Positions 8,603-18,348 of a stretch of DNA of 44,187 bases are shown piece after piece (within the stretch, counting starts at the first letter, position 1; each line of letters opens with the position of its first letter). Where the stretch lies: the NCBI GenBank assembly GCA_023419175.1, contig JAEZYG010000033.1, positions 1-44,187 of the forward strand, given 5' to 3'. The notes beneath the pieces are model-generated. The model saw nothing but the letters and a program-made list of their open reading frames with translations, had not been told where the DNA came from and ran no database searches. Origin of the DNA: Actinomycetes bacterium (GTDB lineage Bacteria > Actinomycetota > Actinomycetes > Propionibacteriales > Propionibacteriaceae). Position numbers and translations under genes: made by a program.

Positions 8603-9325
8603 ATGTCCAGATGGACGCGTATCGAACTATGCGTCACCGATCCTCAAGGAGTCAAAATCGCCCGTGACGTTGGAGCGGATCGGGTGGAATTATGTAAGGA
8701 TATCTCCTGTGGAGGGCTGACATCTCCTTGGGAAGATATCTGTGAATCGCTTCTCAATGCCCCGCCTGGTGGGGTGATGGTATTGGTGCGCTGCCGTCCA
8801 GGAAATTTCATCTATTCTCCTGAGGAGATCGACACGATGGCGTCGTGCATTGACGATATCGTCTGCTCTGTGGAAAAGCTATCGCGTGATTATCCCGATA
8901 GAGCGCCTGTGGGTTTCGTTGTCGGCGCTGTCGATGGAAAAGGATCGATCGATAGGAAAGCGGCTCAACTTTTCCGCGACATCACCACCGGATATGAGCT
9001 GACCTTCCATCGAGCCTTCGATACGGTAGACGACCTCGATCAAGCTCTTAAGATGCTTAACGATATGGGCTATGACCGTATCTTGACTACCGGAGGGAAT
9101 CCCCAGAAAGCCAATGGTTCCGTCTTGGCTCGTCTCGTGAATGAGAGCGAAAAGGTGACGATCCTCGCTTCAGGAGGTCTGCGCGCCGATAATGTGGCAG
9201 ATATTCTTCGTCAAACGCAGGCTCAAGAGGTACATATGAGAGCGCCAGCCGAAGACCCAGAACGAACGGATCCTCGGCTGGCTGCAGATATCGTCTACCA
9301 GATCAGAAAATTCGATCAGGGTTGA
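8603..9325 (+). CDS. cutC: CutC-family protein
   Basis: This is a TIM-barrel protein of the CutC family (240 residues), historically linked to copper homeostasis; its biochemical role remains uncertain. Conserved family segments are seen: RIELCVTD at the start, GADRVELCKDISCGGLTSP, LVRCRPGNFIYSPEE, LTFHRAFDTV and ILTTGG. The start at 8603 is preferred over GTG 8594 because GGGAAGG ends 8 nt before it. It is transcribed toward bluB-cobT and the two genes overlap tail-to-tail by 10 bp. Confidence 0.88.
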   Translation: MSRWTRIELCVTDPQGVKIARDVGADRVELCKDISCGGLTSPWEDICESLLNAPPGGVMVLVRCRPGNFIYSPEEIDTMASCIDDIVCSVEKLSRDYPDRAPVGFVVGAVDGKGSIDRKAAQLFRDITTGYELTFHRAFDTVDDLDQALKMLNDMGYDRILTTGGNPQKANGSVLARLVNESEKVTILASGGLRADNVADILRQTQAQEVHMRAPAEDPERTDPRLAADIVYQIRKFDQG

Positions 9326-11133
9326 CGCTCGTCATCGGTCTTAGCTGCTTGCTGACGAACTTTGAGACCCGTCAAGAGAGCTTGAGCTCCATAGCATGCG
9401 CCGATTCCCTCGCCTGCTCGCATGCGCCATTCCAAAAGAGGCTCGAGGCCGAGTTTGGCCAGGACAGCATGATGAGCAAATTCGCGGCTGACATGCGAAG
9501 CTACGAGATAGGCCTGGACTGCCGGAGAGATGCGCACAGCGATCAACGCTGCGATAGATGTGGCCAAGCCGTCAATGATGATCGGCATTTTAGCCTCAGC
9601 TGCCCCCAAACATAGACCTGTCAAGACGGCAAATTCTGGTCCTCCAAGACAGCTTAGGACAGTGATTGGATCGCTAAGATCTCGATCGGCAACACGGGAG
9701 AGGGAACGGGTGAGCACATCGCGCTTGCGTTCCATCATCGCTGTATCGCTCGAAGCCCCTAGACCGACCGCATCTGCTGGATCCATGTTGATAAGGGCGC
9801 TGACAAGGGCGGAGGCAACTGTCGTATTGCCGATACCGATCTCGCCGAGGCAGAGAGCTCGAGATGAACCGATACGGGCAGCAAGTTCTCGTCCAGAAGC
9901 GATCAATTCAGCCACATCGTCAGCTGTCATGGCATCAGATGTGGCGAGATCTCCGCGTTCTCGATCATGACAGCTACGCATCTGGACAGCCCCATCGATA
10001 GGGGGGCCGCTGACGCCGGCATCGATCGTTATCACCTCAATGCCCATCGCCTTAGCCGTAGCAGCTCCCATGCTCAGCCCCTGGACACAGGCTTGAGCGA
10101 CATCGCGAGTCACAGTGGGATCAAAAGCGGAGATCTTGTGAGCCGTCACCGGGTGGTCTGCTGCAACGACAACCAAAGTCGCTTGAGTCGGAGAGCCAAT
10201 AGCCGCCACCTTGTCGAGAGCCTGATCGAATTTACCCAACGATCCACCAGGAGTGAGAAGGACATCTGCTCGATCGTGAGCGCTCACCACATCTTTTTGC
10301 TGAGGGGCAGAGATGGAGAGGGAATCAAGCCATGATGATTTCATATCGGCATAGGCTTGTCCGTTGATGACGGGAGCTGGTGAGTTTTCGGGCCAGCGTT
10401 CGCTGAAGACCAATCCGTCCAGATTGAGACGGGAACTCCAACCGCGTCTTTCGAGTCCGGGGGAGGGAGGACGTTCGTCTGGCCATCCTAAACAGAGCCA
10501 ACCGAGAGTTTCGACTCCGCTGGGTAGATGAAGTAGATCGGCTAATTCTTCAGGTTCGAAGAGAGTCACCCATCCCATGCCTAGACCGTAGGAGCGGGCA
10601 GTAAGCCACATATTCTCGATTGCGCAGGCACAACTCCACATATCGGCATCGGTGAAAGTGTTGCGTCCGAGTACACCAGATGACGGTGTGCGGCGATCAC
10701 AGGCGACGATGATACCGACTGGAGCTTCGCGGATACCTTCCAATTGCAGATCGAGAAGTTGGGCTTTGCGCTGAGGAGTGAGCAGATCGGCTTGGCGCAG
10801 GCGCTGTTCGTCGGCCATGACTGCCGCTTTTTCGCGTGTGAAGGCGTCGGTGACGACGATGAAACGCCACGGTTGACTATGTCCTACGCTTGGTCCTTGG
10901 TGTCCTGATTCAATGACGGCTTGAATCAATTCGTCGCTCACTGCGTCATTGCGGTAGCGACGAATATCGCGTCGTGCAGCGATGATACGTCTCAAAGCGT
11001 CGATCTCGTCATCGTTGAAAGCCCAAGCATCTGGTCTTTGAGAGCGCTGTTGTGCTGAGGAATCATCTCCGATGGTGGGGATGGGGCGTCGCCATGTCGC
11101 AGCGTTGTTGTCATCTGGGGTGATTTCGTCCAT
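9316..11133 (-). CDS. BluB-CobT fusion: DMB synthase and nicotinate-nucleotide:DMB phosphoribosyltransferase
   Basis: This 605-residue fusion makes and activates the lower ligand of vitamin B12. After a ~40-residue leader, the BluB domain (about 40-250) shows the nitroreductase-type flavin fold (RRDIRRYRNDAVSD, GHQGPSVGHSQPWRF, MWSCACAIENMWL, GMGWV) that fragments FMNH2 to 5,6-dimethylbenzimidazole. The CobT domain (about 265-590) carries LGEIGIGNTT and the catalytic-glutamate motif RAGEGIGA, and transfers phosphoribose to DMB. The same fusion order is established in P. freudenreichii, where it favours DMB over adenine. It lies 95 bp after ilvD on the same strand and overlaps cutC tail-to-tail. 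The Shine-Dalgarno is weak. No riboswitch lies directly upstream. Confidence 0.93.
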   Translation of the reverse strand: MDEITPDDNNAATWRRPIPTIGDDSSAQQRSQRPDAWAFNDDEIDALRRIIAARRDIRRYRNDAVSDELIQAVIESGHQGPSVGHSQPWRFIVVTDAFTREKAAVMADEQRLRQADLLTPQRKAQLLDLQLEGIREAPVGIIVACDRRTPSSGVLGRNTFTDADMWSCACAIENMWLTARSYGLGMGWVTLFEPEELADLLHLPSGVETLGWLCLGWPDERPPSPGLERRGWSSRLNLDGLVFSERWPENSPAPVINGQAYADMKSSWLDSLSISAPQQKDVVSAHDRADVLLTPGGSLGKFDQALDKVAAIGSPTQATLVVVAADHPVTAHKISAFDPTVTRDVAQACVQGLSMGAATAKAMGIEVITIDAGVSGPPIDGAVQMRSCHDRERGDLATSDAMTADDVAELIASGRELAARIGSSRALCLGEIGIGNTTVASALVSALINMDPADAVGLGASSDTAMMERKRDVLTRSLSRVADRDLSDPITVLSCLGGPEFAVLTGLCLGAAEAKMPIIIDGLATSIAALIAVRISPAVQAYLVASHVSREFAHHAVLAKLGLEPLLEWRMRAGEGIGACYGAQALLTGLKVRQQAAKTDDERQP

Positions 11134-11158
11134 GAAAACTCAATTCTTAAAAAGCGGT

Positions 11159-11184
11159 AGAGGTATCATGACATCATGACCTCT
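11159..11184 (-). promoter_or_regulatory. Imperfect inverted repeat between ilvD and bluB-cobT
   Basis: AGAGGT and CATGA arms pair with TCATG and ACCTCT, with a 2-nt bulge. On the minus strand the hairpin is followed after 4-5 nt by CTTTTT, so it may be an ilvD terminator or attenuator. It could equally be an operator for bluB-cobT, whose start is 26 bp further on. Confidence 0.45.
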
Positions 11185-11228
11185 CATCCAGGTTAGAGCC
11201 TTACCCGTGATCCGTCAATGGGAGAAAG

Positions 11229-13073
11229 CTAGTCCAGTTTGCGTCGAGCCGCTCCTCTATCGGCACTATGCGCCAAGGAAGCAAAGATTTTCAAAGCATT
11301 GCTTACCGGACGTATGCGGTGACGTGGACGCCATCCATTCGTGTCGGCGTGGAGGCGACGTCGGTTCAATTCATCGTCATCAACTTCAAGAGTGATCGTT
11401 CTAGCGGGGATATCGATCGAAATCACATCGCCATCTTCAATCAAGCCGATGGTGCCGTGAGCGGCAGCCTCGGGACTGATATGTCCAATAGATAGACCTG
11501 ACGAACCTCCCGAGAAACGTCCATCGGTAATCAATGCGCATTGAGGGCCAAGACCTGTCCCCTTGAGATAGCTCGTCGGATAGAGCATCTCTTGCATTCC
11601 AGGTCCACCTTTAGGGCCTTCATAGCGGACGACAACCACATCGCCTGGCGCGATCTTTCCTCCGAGGATTGCCTCGACAGCCTCCTCTTGAGATTCGGTA
11701 ACTTTGGCTCGTCCAGTGAAAACCCACTGATGATCCGGAACTCCCGCTGTCTTCACTACACACCCGTCTGGAGCGAGATTCCCAGTCAGAATCGCCAGAC
11801 CACCATCGGCGCTATAGGCATGATCGATATCGCGGATACAACCGTTACGAGAATCGAGATCGAGCTCGTCCCACAGAGCCGATGAAGAAAACATTTCAAT
11901 GGTGCGCACACGTCCAGGGGCGGCATGGAAAAGACGAATAGCCTCCGCTTTGGGGGAAGCAGAGCGGATATCCCACTGATCGAGATAGTCAGCCATCGAG
12001 GAGTGGTGAACCGAATGGGTATTCATATTGAGCAGATTTGCTCGGCGCAACTCTCCTAGAATCGCTGGGATTCCTCCTGCGCGATGCACATCTTCAATGA
12101 AATAGTCCTTCGTGTTCGGAGCCACTTTGCACAGGCAGGGAACCTGGCGCGATAGACGATCGATATCGGCTTGAGTGAAGTCCACATCCGCCTCGTGAGC
12201 GGCTGCTAGAAGATGCAAGATGGTATTTGTAGAACCGCCCATCGCGATATCCATCGTCATGGCATTGAGAAAAGCTGAACGCGTGGCGATAGACAGGGGC
12301 AAGATTGAAGAATCGTCGTCATGGTAGAAACGACGAGCCAAATCGACGATGAGATGACCCGCCTGAGCAAATAGATCGCGTCTGAAAGTATGAGTGGCAA
12401 GGATCGTCCCATTGCCTGGGAGAGCCAAACCGAGGGCTTCGGTGAGACAGTTCATGGAATTAGCGGTGAACATTCCCGAACACGATCCGCATGTTGGACA
12501 TGCTGCCTGCTCCATGAGTGTGAGCTCTTCATCGCTGATCGATGAATCGGCGCTCGCTGTCATTGCATCGACCAGATCGAGGCGTCCTGTCGATGATCCG
12601 TCATCCCGGTTGACAGATCGTCCCGATTCCATCGCTCCGCCAGAGACAAAAACAGTAGGGATATTGAGACGTAAGGCTGCCAACAACATGCCAGGGGTGA
12701 TCTTGTCGCAATTGCTGATGCAGACCAAAGCATCTGCCTGATGGGCTTGCACCATATATTCCACGCTGTCAGCAATGATCTCGCGGCTGGGAAGAGAATA
12801 GAGCATTCCCGAATGCCCCATAGCGATACCATCGTCTACCGCAATGGTATTGAATTCTTTGGCGACTCCACCGGCTTCTTTCACAGCCTGGGCGACGATT
12901 GTACCGACATTGCGTAGACCAACATGACCTGGCACAAATTGGGTAAAAGAATTAGCGATTGCGATAATCGGCTTAGAAAAATCCTCATCCGTCATGCCAG
13001 TTGCTCGCCATAATGCGCGAGCGCCAGCCATATTCCGTCCTTGAGTCGTCACCGCCGAGCGCAATTGTGCCAT
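11229..13073 (-). CDS. ilvD: Dihydroxy-acid dehydratase
   Basis: This Fe-S enzyme converts dihydroxy-isovalerate and dihydroxy-methylvalerate to the 2-keto acids of valine and isoleucine synthesis. It has 614 residues, the length of the E. coli-type (4Fe-4S) IlvD. Cluster and active-site motifs are intact: SNCDKITPG (about 119-127), CPTCGSCSGMFTANSMNCL (about 192-210), and GGSTNT and FSGGSSGLSIGH further on. The start ATG 13073 has AGAAAGG 5-6 nt upstream. It stands apart from other ilv genes here. A hairpin separates it from bluB-cobT. The 157-bp divergent region with the glycosyltransferase gene holds its promoter. Confidence 0.96.
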   Translation of the reverse strand: MAQLRSAVTTQGRNMAGARALWRATGMTDEDFSKPIIAIANSFTQFVPGHVGLRNVGTIVAQAVKEAGGVAKEFNTIAVDDGIAMGHSGMLYSLPSREIIADSVEYMVQAHQADALVCISNCDKITPGMLLAALRLNIPTVFVSGGAMESGRSVNRDDGSSTGRLDLVDAMTASADSSISDEELTLMEQAACPTCGSCSGMFTANSMNCLTEALGLALPGNGTILATHTFRRDLFAQAGHLIVDLARRFYHDDDSSILPLSIATRSAFLNAMTMDIAMGGSTNTILHLLAAAHEADVDFTQADIDRLSRQVPCLCKVAPNTKDYFIEDVHRAGGIPAILGELRRANLLNMNTHSVHHSSMADYLDQWDIRSASPKAEAIRLFHAAPGRVRTIEMFSSSALWDELDLDSRNGCIRDIDHAYSADGGLAILTGNLAPDGCVVKTAGVPDHQWVFTGRAKVTESQEEAVEAILGGKIAPGDVVVVRYEGPKGGPGMQEMLYPTSYLKGTGLGPQCALITDGRFSGGSSGLSIGHISPEAAAHGTIGLIEDGDVISIDIPARTITLEVDDDELNRRRLHADTNGWRPRHRIRPVSNALKIFASLAHSADRGAARRKLD

Positions 13074-13230
13074 GGTTACCCTTTCTGCTTTGTTCTTAGC
13101 CTAGTGCTTGAAAAAACTTGAAGAATAGATGTCCGTAGCGCAGACGCGTGATCGCTAGCAGATAGCCATGAATAGATTCCAGCTCCTAGACTGAGACGAG
13201 CAAGCGCCAAGCGCGTCAAAGGAGAGAATT

Positions 13231-14235
13231 ATGTCCAAGCCGCTCGTCAGCATCATCTGCGGAGCATATAACGCTCAACAGACTTTGGAACGCACTGTCC
13301 AGTCGGTAGCGCAGGTGACCTATCGTCCACTCGAAATGATTATCGTGGACGATAAATCAACCGACGACACTCTTGCTCTCGCGGAAGATCTCGCTAAAAA
13401 ATATAGCGATGAGACCCTAGAAATACGCGTGATCCCGCTTGAGGAAAATCAAGGTCCTGGAGGTGCTCGAAATCCTGGCTTGGAATCAGCCCAAGGGGAA
13501 TGGCTGACCATCATCGATGCCGATGACATCGTCGATCCTAATGGAATCGCAGCGATGATTGCTGCTACAGACGATGATGATCGCATCGATTGTGTGATCG
13601 CCTCGCACGAGATCATCTCTGTTAATGGTGAGAAATCGATCCGGTCTGCGGATCTCGGCTGCGGAAATTACGATGGAGCAACGGTGGCTGCAGCTGTCTT
13701 GGAAGCCAAAGCAACTCCCTATGTGTGGGATAAACTTTTTAGATCATCGATTGCAAAGAAAATCCGCTTCGCCGATATCTTGAGAGCGGAGGATTCCCTC
13801 TATGTCTTTGAACATGTCATGAAATCTCGACGTGTTCGTGTCATCGATCAGGTCGCCTATCACTATTTCGTATCGCCCACTTCAATGACATGGTCAAAGA
13901 TGACGCCGATCGATGAATGCGTGCGTTTGATGGAAGCTTTCCGTGATCTTATCGAACGTTATGCAAATCCTCATTCCTTCGCTGTCCCCTATGGTGTGGG
14001 CACAACCTTAACCTTTGCCAATGCTGCTCATCAATCGATTATCAACCTTGAAACAGATGAGGCTGTGAAAGCATGTCGTAACTACGCCCGTCATATCGCC
14101 TGGAAACAGGTGCTATTCACGCTTCGATCTAGCCTTTTCTTCGGGGTGGCTGCCTGTGGAATGAAAATCCTTCCGCAACTCTACTGTCCGATATATCGTA
14201 CCTATGCGAAACGCCGTTACGATATCGGCGTTTAA
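13231..14235 (+). CDS. GT2-family glycosyltransferase
   Basis: This is a cytoplasmic GT-A glycosyltransferase of family 2 with 334 residues. The nucleotide-sugar binding strand SIICGAYNAQ is at the N-terminus, IIVDDKSTDDT is at about 37-47, and GGARNPGLESAQGEW is followed by the metal-binding IDADD (about 93-97). The C-terminal ~100 residues are helical and basic and may contact the membrane. AAGGAGAGA precedes the ATG. The next gene is a polysaccharide flippase-like protein, so the pair probably makes and exports a cell-surface glycan. The sugar and acceptor are unknown. Confidence 0.88.
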   Translation: MSKPLVSIICGAYNAQQTLERTVQSVAQVTYRPLEMIIVDDKSTDDTLALAEDLAKKYSDETLEIRVIPLEENQGPGGARNPGLESAQGEWLTIIDADDIVDPNGIAAMIAATDDDDRIDCVIASHEIISVNGEKSIRSADLGCGNYDGATVAAAVLEAKATPYVWDKLFRSSIAKKIRFADILRAEDSLYVFEHVMKSRRVRVIDQVAYHYFVSPTSMTWSKMTPIDECVRLMEAFRDLIERYANPHSFAVPYGVGTTLTFANAAHQSIINLETDEAVKACRNYARHIAWKQVLFTLRSSLFFGVAACGMKILPQLYCPIYRTYAKRRYDIGV

Positions 14236-14259
14236 CGCTTGACAGAGGAAGGATCGCCG

Positions 14260-15510
14260 GTGGCTAAGAGCCGAGCTCGTAAAAGGGTCAACACTGCTGC
14301 GATGATTATGGGAGCATCGATCACTTCGGCGCTGGCGACTTTCATCATCCAACTCGTCGTAGGCCGTGCGATGCCGGTAGAAGTGACGAAGGATTTCCTC
14401 GTCTTTTGGTCACTGGTCTTTGGCGTTTTCGGAATCGTTGCTGGAGTTATCAACGAGACCACCCGTGCCGTAGGCAAAGCCGATTTAGAGAATCTATCGA
14501 CCACACCTATCTTGCCCGTTGTAGCGGGAATGGGCGTGATAGCAGCCCTCATTTTCTGGGCATTAACTCCTATTATCGTGCCGCGTTTGGACGGAAGAAT
14601 CCCGTTTGTATTGATCGTCCTTATCGGAATTGCCACGATCTTCTATGCCTGTCATTGCGCTATGGCTGGTATCTTTGCAGGGCACAGCGCATGGGGAAGG
14701 TATTCCCTTCTCAGCGCGGCAGAGGCTCTTGTCCGTTTGGGTGCTGTCGTGGTTGCCATCATGGCATTAGGGCACCTTATCTGTTTGGAAATCGCAATTC
14801 TTATTCCAGTACTGCTCTGGATAGGTTTTGCCTTTCTTTCTTACCGTGGACGTTTTTCTCTTTATGCCTATGCAGATGTGAAAGCTAAGCGTCTGGTGGG
14901 CAACTACGTCAATGCGATGATCGCTTCGGCATCATCGGCGATTTTGATTACGGGTTTCCCCACATTCATTGAGATCTTCAATCGAGATGAATCGGCTGCG
15001 ACATTGGCCTCGCTCATCTACGTCATCTCTTTTACCCGCTCGCCGATCATGATGCCTCTTCAAGCCTTTCAAGGAGTGGCGATCAATCGTTTTCTCACTG
15101 CGGGTGCTAGGGCTCATCACTTGATCGTGCGTTTTTTGGCAATCTTGATCGCTTTTGGAGCGATATGCGCATTAGCTGCCTATTTCTTGGGTGATCCTGT
15201 CATGAGGCTACTCTTTGCCGGAAAATATCATCTTCCGCCTATCTATTACGCTTTGTTGATGGTGGCGTCCATTGGACTAGCGGCGATGACGTTAACCGGG
15301 ACAGCAATCCTCGCTTTAAATCGTCATGGAATCTACTGTGCAGGATGGATTATCGCCTCTGTCAGCGCCGTTGGGATTTTGGCTCTCCCCGCCCCTATCG
15401 TCATGACTGCAGTCGGTGGACTCATCGCAGGACCTATCATCGGAGTGGTGATTCATATGGCGGGAATCAGATCGGCATGCCGAAAATCTGCCCTTCTCAA
15501 TGAGAGCTAA
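14260..15510 (+). CDS. Polysaccharide flippase-like multi-pass membrane protein
   Basis: The 416-residue protein has about 12 hydrophobic segments spread along its length, as in the Wzx/MATE-like polysaccharide export family. Charged loops are short and the N-terminus is basic (KSRARKRVN). GTG 14260 is chosen over TTG 14239 because AGGAAGGA (14246-14253) sits 6 nt before it. It follows the GT2 gene by 24 bp and was probably co-transcribed with it. The flippase role is inferred from topology and neighbour, not from a specific motif. It ends in a 4-bp convergent overlap with the ABC ATPase gene. Confidence 0.75.
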   Translation: MAKSRARKRVNTAAMIMGASITSALATFIIQLVVGRAMPVEVTKDFLVFWSLVFGVFGIVAGVINETTRAVGKADLENLSTTPILPVVAGMGVIAALIFWALTPIIVPRLDGRIPFVLIVLIGIATIFYACHCAMAGIFAGHSAWGRYSLLSAAEALVRLGAVVVAIMALGHLICLEIAILIPVLLWIGFAFLSYRGRFSLYAYADVKAKRLVGNYVNAMIASASSAILITGFPTFIEIFNRDESAATLASLIYVISFTRSPIMMPLQAFQGVAINRFLTAGARAHHLIVRFLAILIAFGAICALAAYFLGDPVMRLLFAGKYHLPPIYYALLMVASIGLAAMTLTGTAILALNRHGIYCAGWIIASVSAVGILALPAPIVMTAVGGLIAGPIIGVVIHMAGIRSACRKSALLNES

Positions 15511-16268
15511 CCTCGGCAGTAGTAGACGCGCAGAATTCCTTCGTCATCTTTAAAAATCTTGGCGGTTACTCCATAGATTTCTAAGATGCGTTCAGGGGTG
15601 AGCATCTTCTCAGGTGAGCCGGATGCGACGATCTGCCCGTCCTTCATCAGGTAGAGCCGGTCGCAATACATCGCTGCGATATTGAGATCATGAATAGCCG
15701 CGACGACGGTACGATCCACCGAGGTGACCACATCCATGAGCTGGAGCTGATATTTGATATCGAGGTGGTTCGTCGGCTCATCCAAGATGAGAATATCTGT
15801 TTGCTGAGTGAGAGCTCTCGCTAAGATGACACGCTGCTGTTCTCCGCCTGAGAGAGTGGAGAAGGAACGATCGGCAAATTCGCTCATACCGACAAGAGCG
15901 AGATTTTCCTCGACGAGTGCATAGTCGTCGGCGTTATCTCTTTCCAAGGCGCGTTTATAGGGGGCTCGCCCCATGAGGACGACTTCTCGAACACTGAATT
16001 CAAAATTGTAAAAATTATGTTGGGCGAGGACAGCCATCATCTGTGCTGATTGTCGATAGGACATCGATGATAGATCTTGCCCATCGATATAGATGCTTCC
16101 TTCATCGGGTGTGAGGGTGCGGTAAATAGATTTGAGGAGAGTGGATTTTCCCGAGCCATTAGGTCCGAGAATGCCGATGATTTCGCGCTGAGAAACATCG
16201 ATATCGACACCGTGGAGGATGTGATTATCGCCCAAGGTGATATGGATATTGCGGGTCGTTAGGTTCAT
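15507..16268 (-). CDS. ABC importer ATPase, iron-siderophore/cobalamin type
   Basis: This is the 253-residue ATPase subunit of an FecCD/BtuCD-type importer. Walker A is GPNGSGKST (35-43), the Q-loop is near 85, the signature is LSGGEQQR (about 137-144), Walker B is ILILDEPTNHLD and the H-loop is AAIHDLN. The protein belongs to the FepC/FecE/BtuD clade, which energises uptake of ferric siderophores, haem or corrinoids. The start ATG overlaps the permease stop (ATGA) and has GGAGGAAA upstream, showing tight coupling. It is the last gene of the binding protein-permease-ATPase operon. Confidence 0.92.
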   Translation of the reverse strand: MNLTTRNIHITLGDNHILHGVDIDVSQREIIGILGPNGSGKSTLLKSIYRTLTPDEGSIYIDGQDLSSMSYRQSAQMMAVLAQHNFYNFEFSVREVVLMGRAPYKRALERDNADDYALVEENLALVGMSEFADRSFSTLSGGEQQRVILARALTQQTDILILDEPTNHLDIKYQLQLMDVVTSVDRTVVAAIHDLNIAAMYCDRLYLMKDGQIVASGSPEKMLTPERILEIYGVTAKIFKDDEGILRVYYCRG

Positions 16269-17311
16269 TCGTTTCCTCCGAATCCGTAACGACGTCGTGC
16301 CATGAGATAGATGAAGACGGGTGCGCCGATCATCGAGGTGAGAACGCCGATCGGGATCTCATTTTTAGGAAGGATTATCCGGCATAGGACATCGGCCCAG
16401 ATCAAGAAAATTGCTCCAGTCAACGCCGAGAGGGGAACTAATTTCTTGTGGTCAGTGCCTGTGACCATGCGCACGATATGAGGAATAACCAAGCCGACAA
16501 AACCGATCATGCCGGCACTGTAGACGCAAAAGCCGATCATGAGAGAGGCGACAACCAGGTAGATCAGTCGCCAGCGGTGCAGATTAGTCCCCAAGGTGAT
16601 CGCGGTGTGATCGCCGAAAAGCATGAGATTTAAAGTCCGATATTGCGTCCAAAAGAAAAGGGTGCAGATCAAGACGATCGTGGTGACGATGATATCGGTA
16701 GTCCAGCGAGCTCCAGCTAAAGATCCCATCGCCCATGCCACAATCGCTTGGGTCGAGGTAGCTTCGTTCGTCAAGTAGACGATGAAGGATGAGAAAGATC
16801 CGCAGACGGCAGAGACCGCAGTGCCTGCAAGGAGGAGTTTGACGGCGGTGGAACGTCCACCGATATTGGCAAGCCCCATGACGAGCATTGCCGCTCCAAA
16901 AGCCCCGAGGAATCCCATAACGCCTACCGAGTCGCGTCCGAAAACCGCTCCTACTCCTAGAAGAATCGCCAAGGTGGCGCCCAGGCTGGCTCCAGAAGAA
17001 ACACCGAGAATATAGGGGTCGGCGAGAGGGTTCTTCACGGTGGCTTGCATGACGAGCCCGCAGACGGACAAGCTCATCCCGACTGCCATCGCCAAAATGA
17101 GACGTGGCAGTCGGATGAGCCAGACGACGTCGTGAATGGGATCGGCCCCTGCCTGAGATGACCAAGGACCTGAGATGAGGGTGCGGTAGACATCATGGAA
17201 AGAGATCGGGACAGTTCCAAAGGTCACTGCCACCATGATCGATAGCGGTAAAGCGATCACCAAAGCGATTGTGACCAGCCAAAATGTCGGTTGGGATCTC
17301 AGCCAGTTCAT
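16265..17311 (-). CDS. ABC importer permease, FecCD/BtuC family
   Basis: The permease has 348 residues with about ten membrane helices. Family marks are PRLILAMAVGMSLSVCGLVMQATVKNPLADPYILGVSSGASLGA near the N-terminus and GFVGLVIPHIVR near the C-terminus, the latter being the loop that contacts the ATPase. ATG 17311 is chosen because GGGAGGG lies 5 nt upstream. A GTG at 17329 would overlap the binding-protein stop by 4 bp (GTGA) and is also possible. It forms the transport channel with the flanking subunits. Confidence 0.92.
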   Translation of the reverse strand: MNWLRSQPTFWLVTIALVIALPLSIMVAVTFGTVPISFHDVYRTLISGPWSSQAGADPIHDVVWLIRLPRLILAMAVGMSLSVCGLVMQATVKNPLADPYILGVSSGASLGATLAILLGVGAVFGRDSVGVMGFLGAFGAAMLVMGLANIGGRSTAVKLLLAGTAVSAVCGSFSSFIVYLTNEATSTQAIVAWAMGSLAGARWTTDIIVTTIVLICTLFFWTQYRTLNLMLFGDHTAITLGTNLHRWRLIYLVVASLMIGFCVYSAGMIGFVGLVIPHIVRMVTGTDHKKLVPLSALTGAIFLIWADVLCRIILPKNEIPIGVLTSMIGAPVFIYLMARRRYGFGGNE

Positions 17312-17325
17312 CCGCACCCTCCCTA

Positions 17326-18348
17326 TCACTTAGATGGGTACATGCCGTCAGCAAAGGTGGCGATACCGTCCATTGTCCGAGGTCCTGCCGCATACATATC
17401 GCCAAGCATGACGAGATGGACGTTGCCGTTCTTCACAGCTTTCAGGCTTGCCAAAGCCGGGTTGGCTGCGATGATATCCATCTGCTCTTTCTTGACCTTC
17501 TCGGGATCATCGCCAGAATAAGCCATGTAGACGACGAAGATCACGTCGGGATCGGCTGCAAGAATATCCTCATTGCCCACCTTGCTGGCATCAGGAGAAG
17601 CCAAAGTTCCACCCAGCTGTGTGACCAGGTCGCCAGCGAGGGTGTCCTTACCGTAATTGGTGATCGAGTCTTTGATCGGTTCTACCACCATGACGGAGGG
17701 AGCCTGTTTGCCCTCAGCGGACTTCTTGGTAGAGGCGATACGTTCCTTCATCTCGTCTACGAGCTTTTGAGCGCGATCTTCAACATTAAAGATCTTTCCG
17801 ATATTGAGAATATCGCTATATTCGTTCTCTAAGACACGCGGGCTCTCGTCCTGACGGGTATTGGTGTTGATATAGGTATTAATGCCTTGATCGATCCAAT
17901 TTTGAACCGGTCCGAGAGTTTTATCGCCAAAGAGGGAACCCCACGACAAGATCATGTCTGGCTGTAAGACGGTAATCATCTCTTTGTCCGGTTTGAAAGT
18001 CTCTTCGTGATAGTTCATCTTGGCGAAGCCATCTTTCCATTCCGGCTTCACTTCGTTATCTAGGCCGAAAGAAGCTACGACGTGATCTTCCAAGCCGAGG
18101 GCGATCATCGTCTCGATGCTGCCTTGATAGACGGCTACCACTTTTTCGGGAGCCTTGTTATAGGTGGTTTCAACCGCATTGCCATCTTTGTCATAGGTGG
18201 TGACGGTGAGCGGATAGTGAGTGGCGCTATCGCTTGAGGCTGCGGGGGAGGAGGACGAAGAATTCTGATTCGTCGAACCGCATGCGCTCAATGAGAAAGC
18301 GAGAGCCAAAGAAGTAGCTGCCGCCATGCACGTGCGCAAAGCATTCAT
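17326..18348 (-). CDS. ABC importer substrate-binding lipoprotein, FecB/BtuF type
   Basis: The protein has 340 residues. A lipoprotein signal ends at LSAC (Cys23), followed by a Ser-rich linker and a class III periplasmic-binding fold. Typical strands are PEKVVAVYQGSIETMIALGLEDHVV, LQPDMILSWG and LAADPDVIFVV. ATG 18348 has AAGGAG 6-7 nt upstream, whereas the longer ORF start at 18447 has no support. It heads the importer operon. A FhuF-like reductase nearby favours a ferric siderophore substrate and a cobalamin riboswitch nearby favours a corrinoid. The riboswitch is on the other strand, so it does not lie in this transcript. Confidence 0.9.
   Translation of the reverse strand: MNALRTCMAAATSLALAFSLSACGSTNQNSSSSSPAASSDSATHYPLTVTTYDKDGNAVETTYNKAPEKVVAVYQGSIETMIALGLEDHVVASFGLDNEVKPEWKDGFAKMNYHEETFKPDKEMITVLQPDMILSWGSLFGDKTLGPVQNWIDQGINTYINTNTRQDESPRVLENEYSDILNIGKIFNVEDRAQKLVDEMKERIASTKKSAEGKQAPSVMVVEPIKDSITNYGKDTLAGDLVTQLGGTLASPDASKVGNEDILAADPDVIFVVYMAYSGDDPEKVKKEQMDIIAANPALASLKAVKNGNVHLVMLGDMYAAGPRTMDGIATFADGMYPSK

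Noticed and set aside
13074..13230. T-box or attenuator upstream of ilvD
   Set aside because: No leader peptide rich in branched-chain codons, T-box sequence or terminator hairpin was found.
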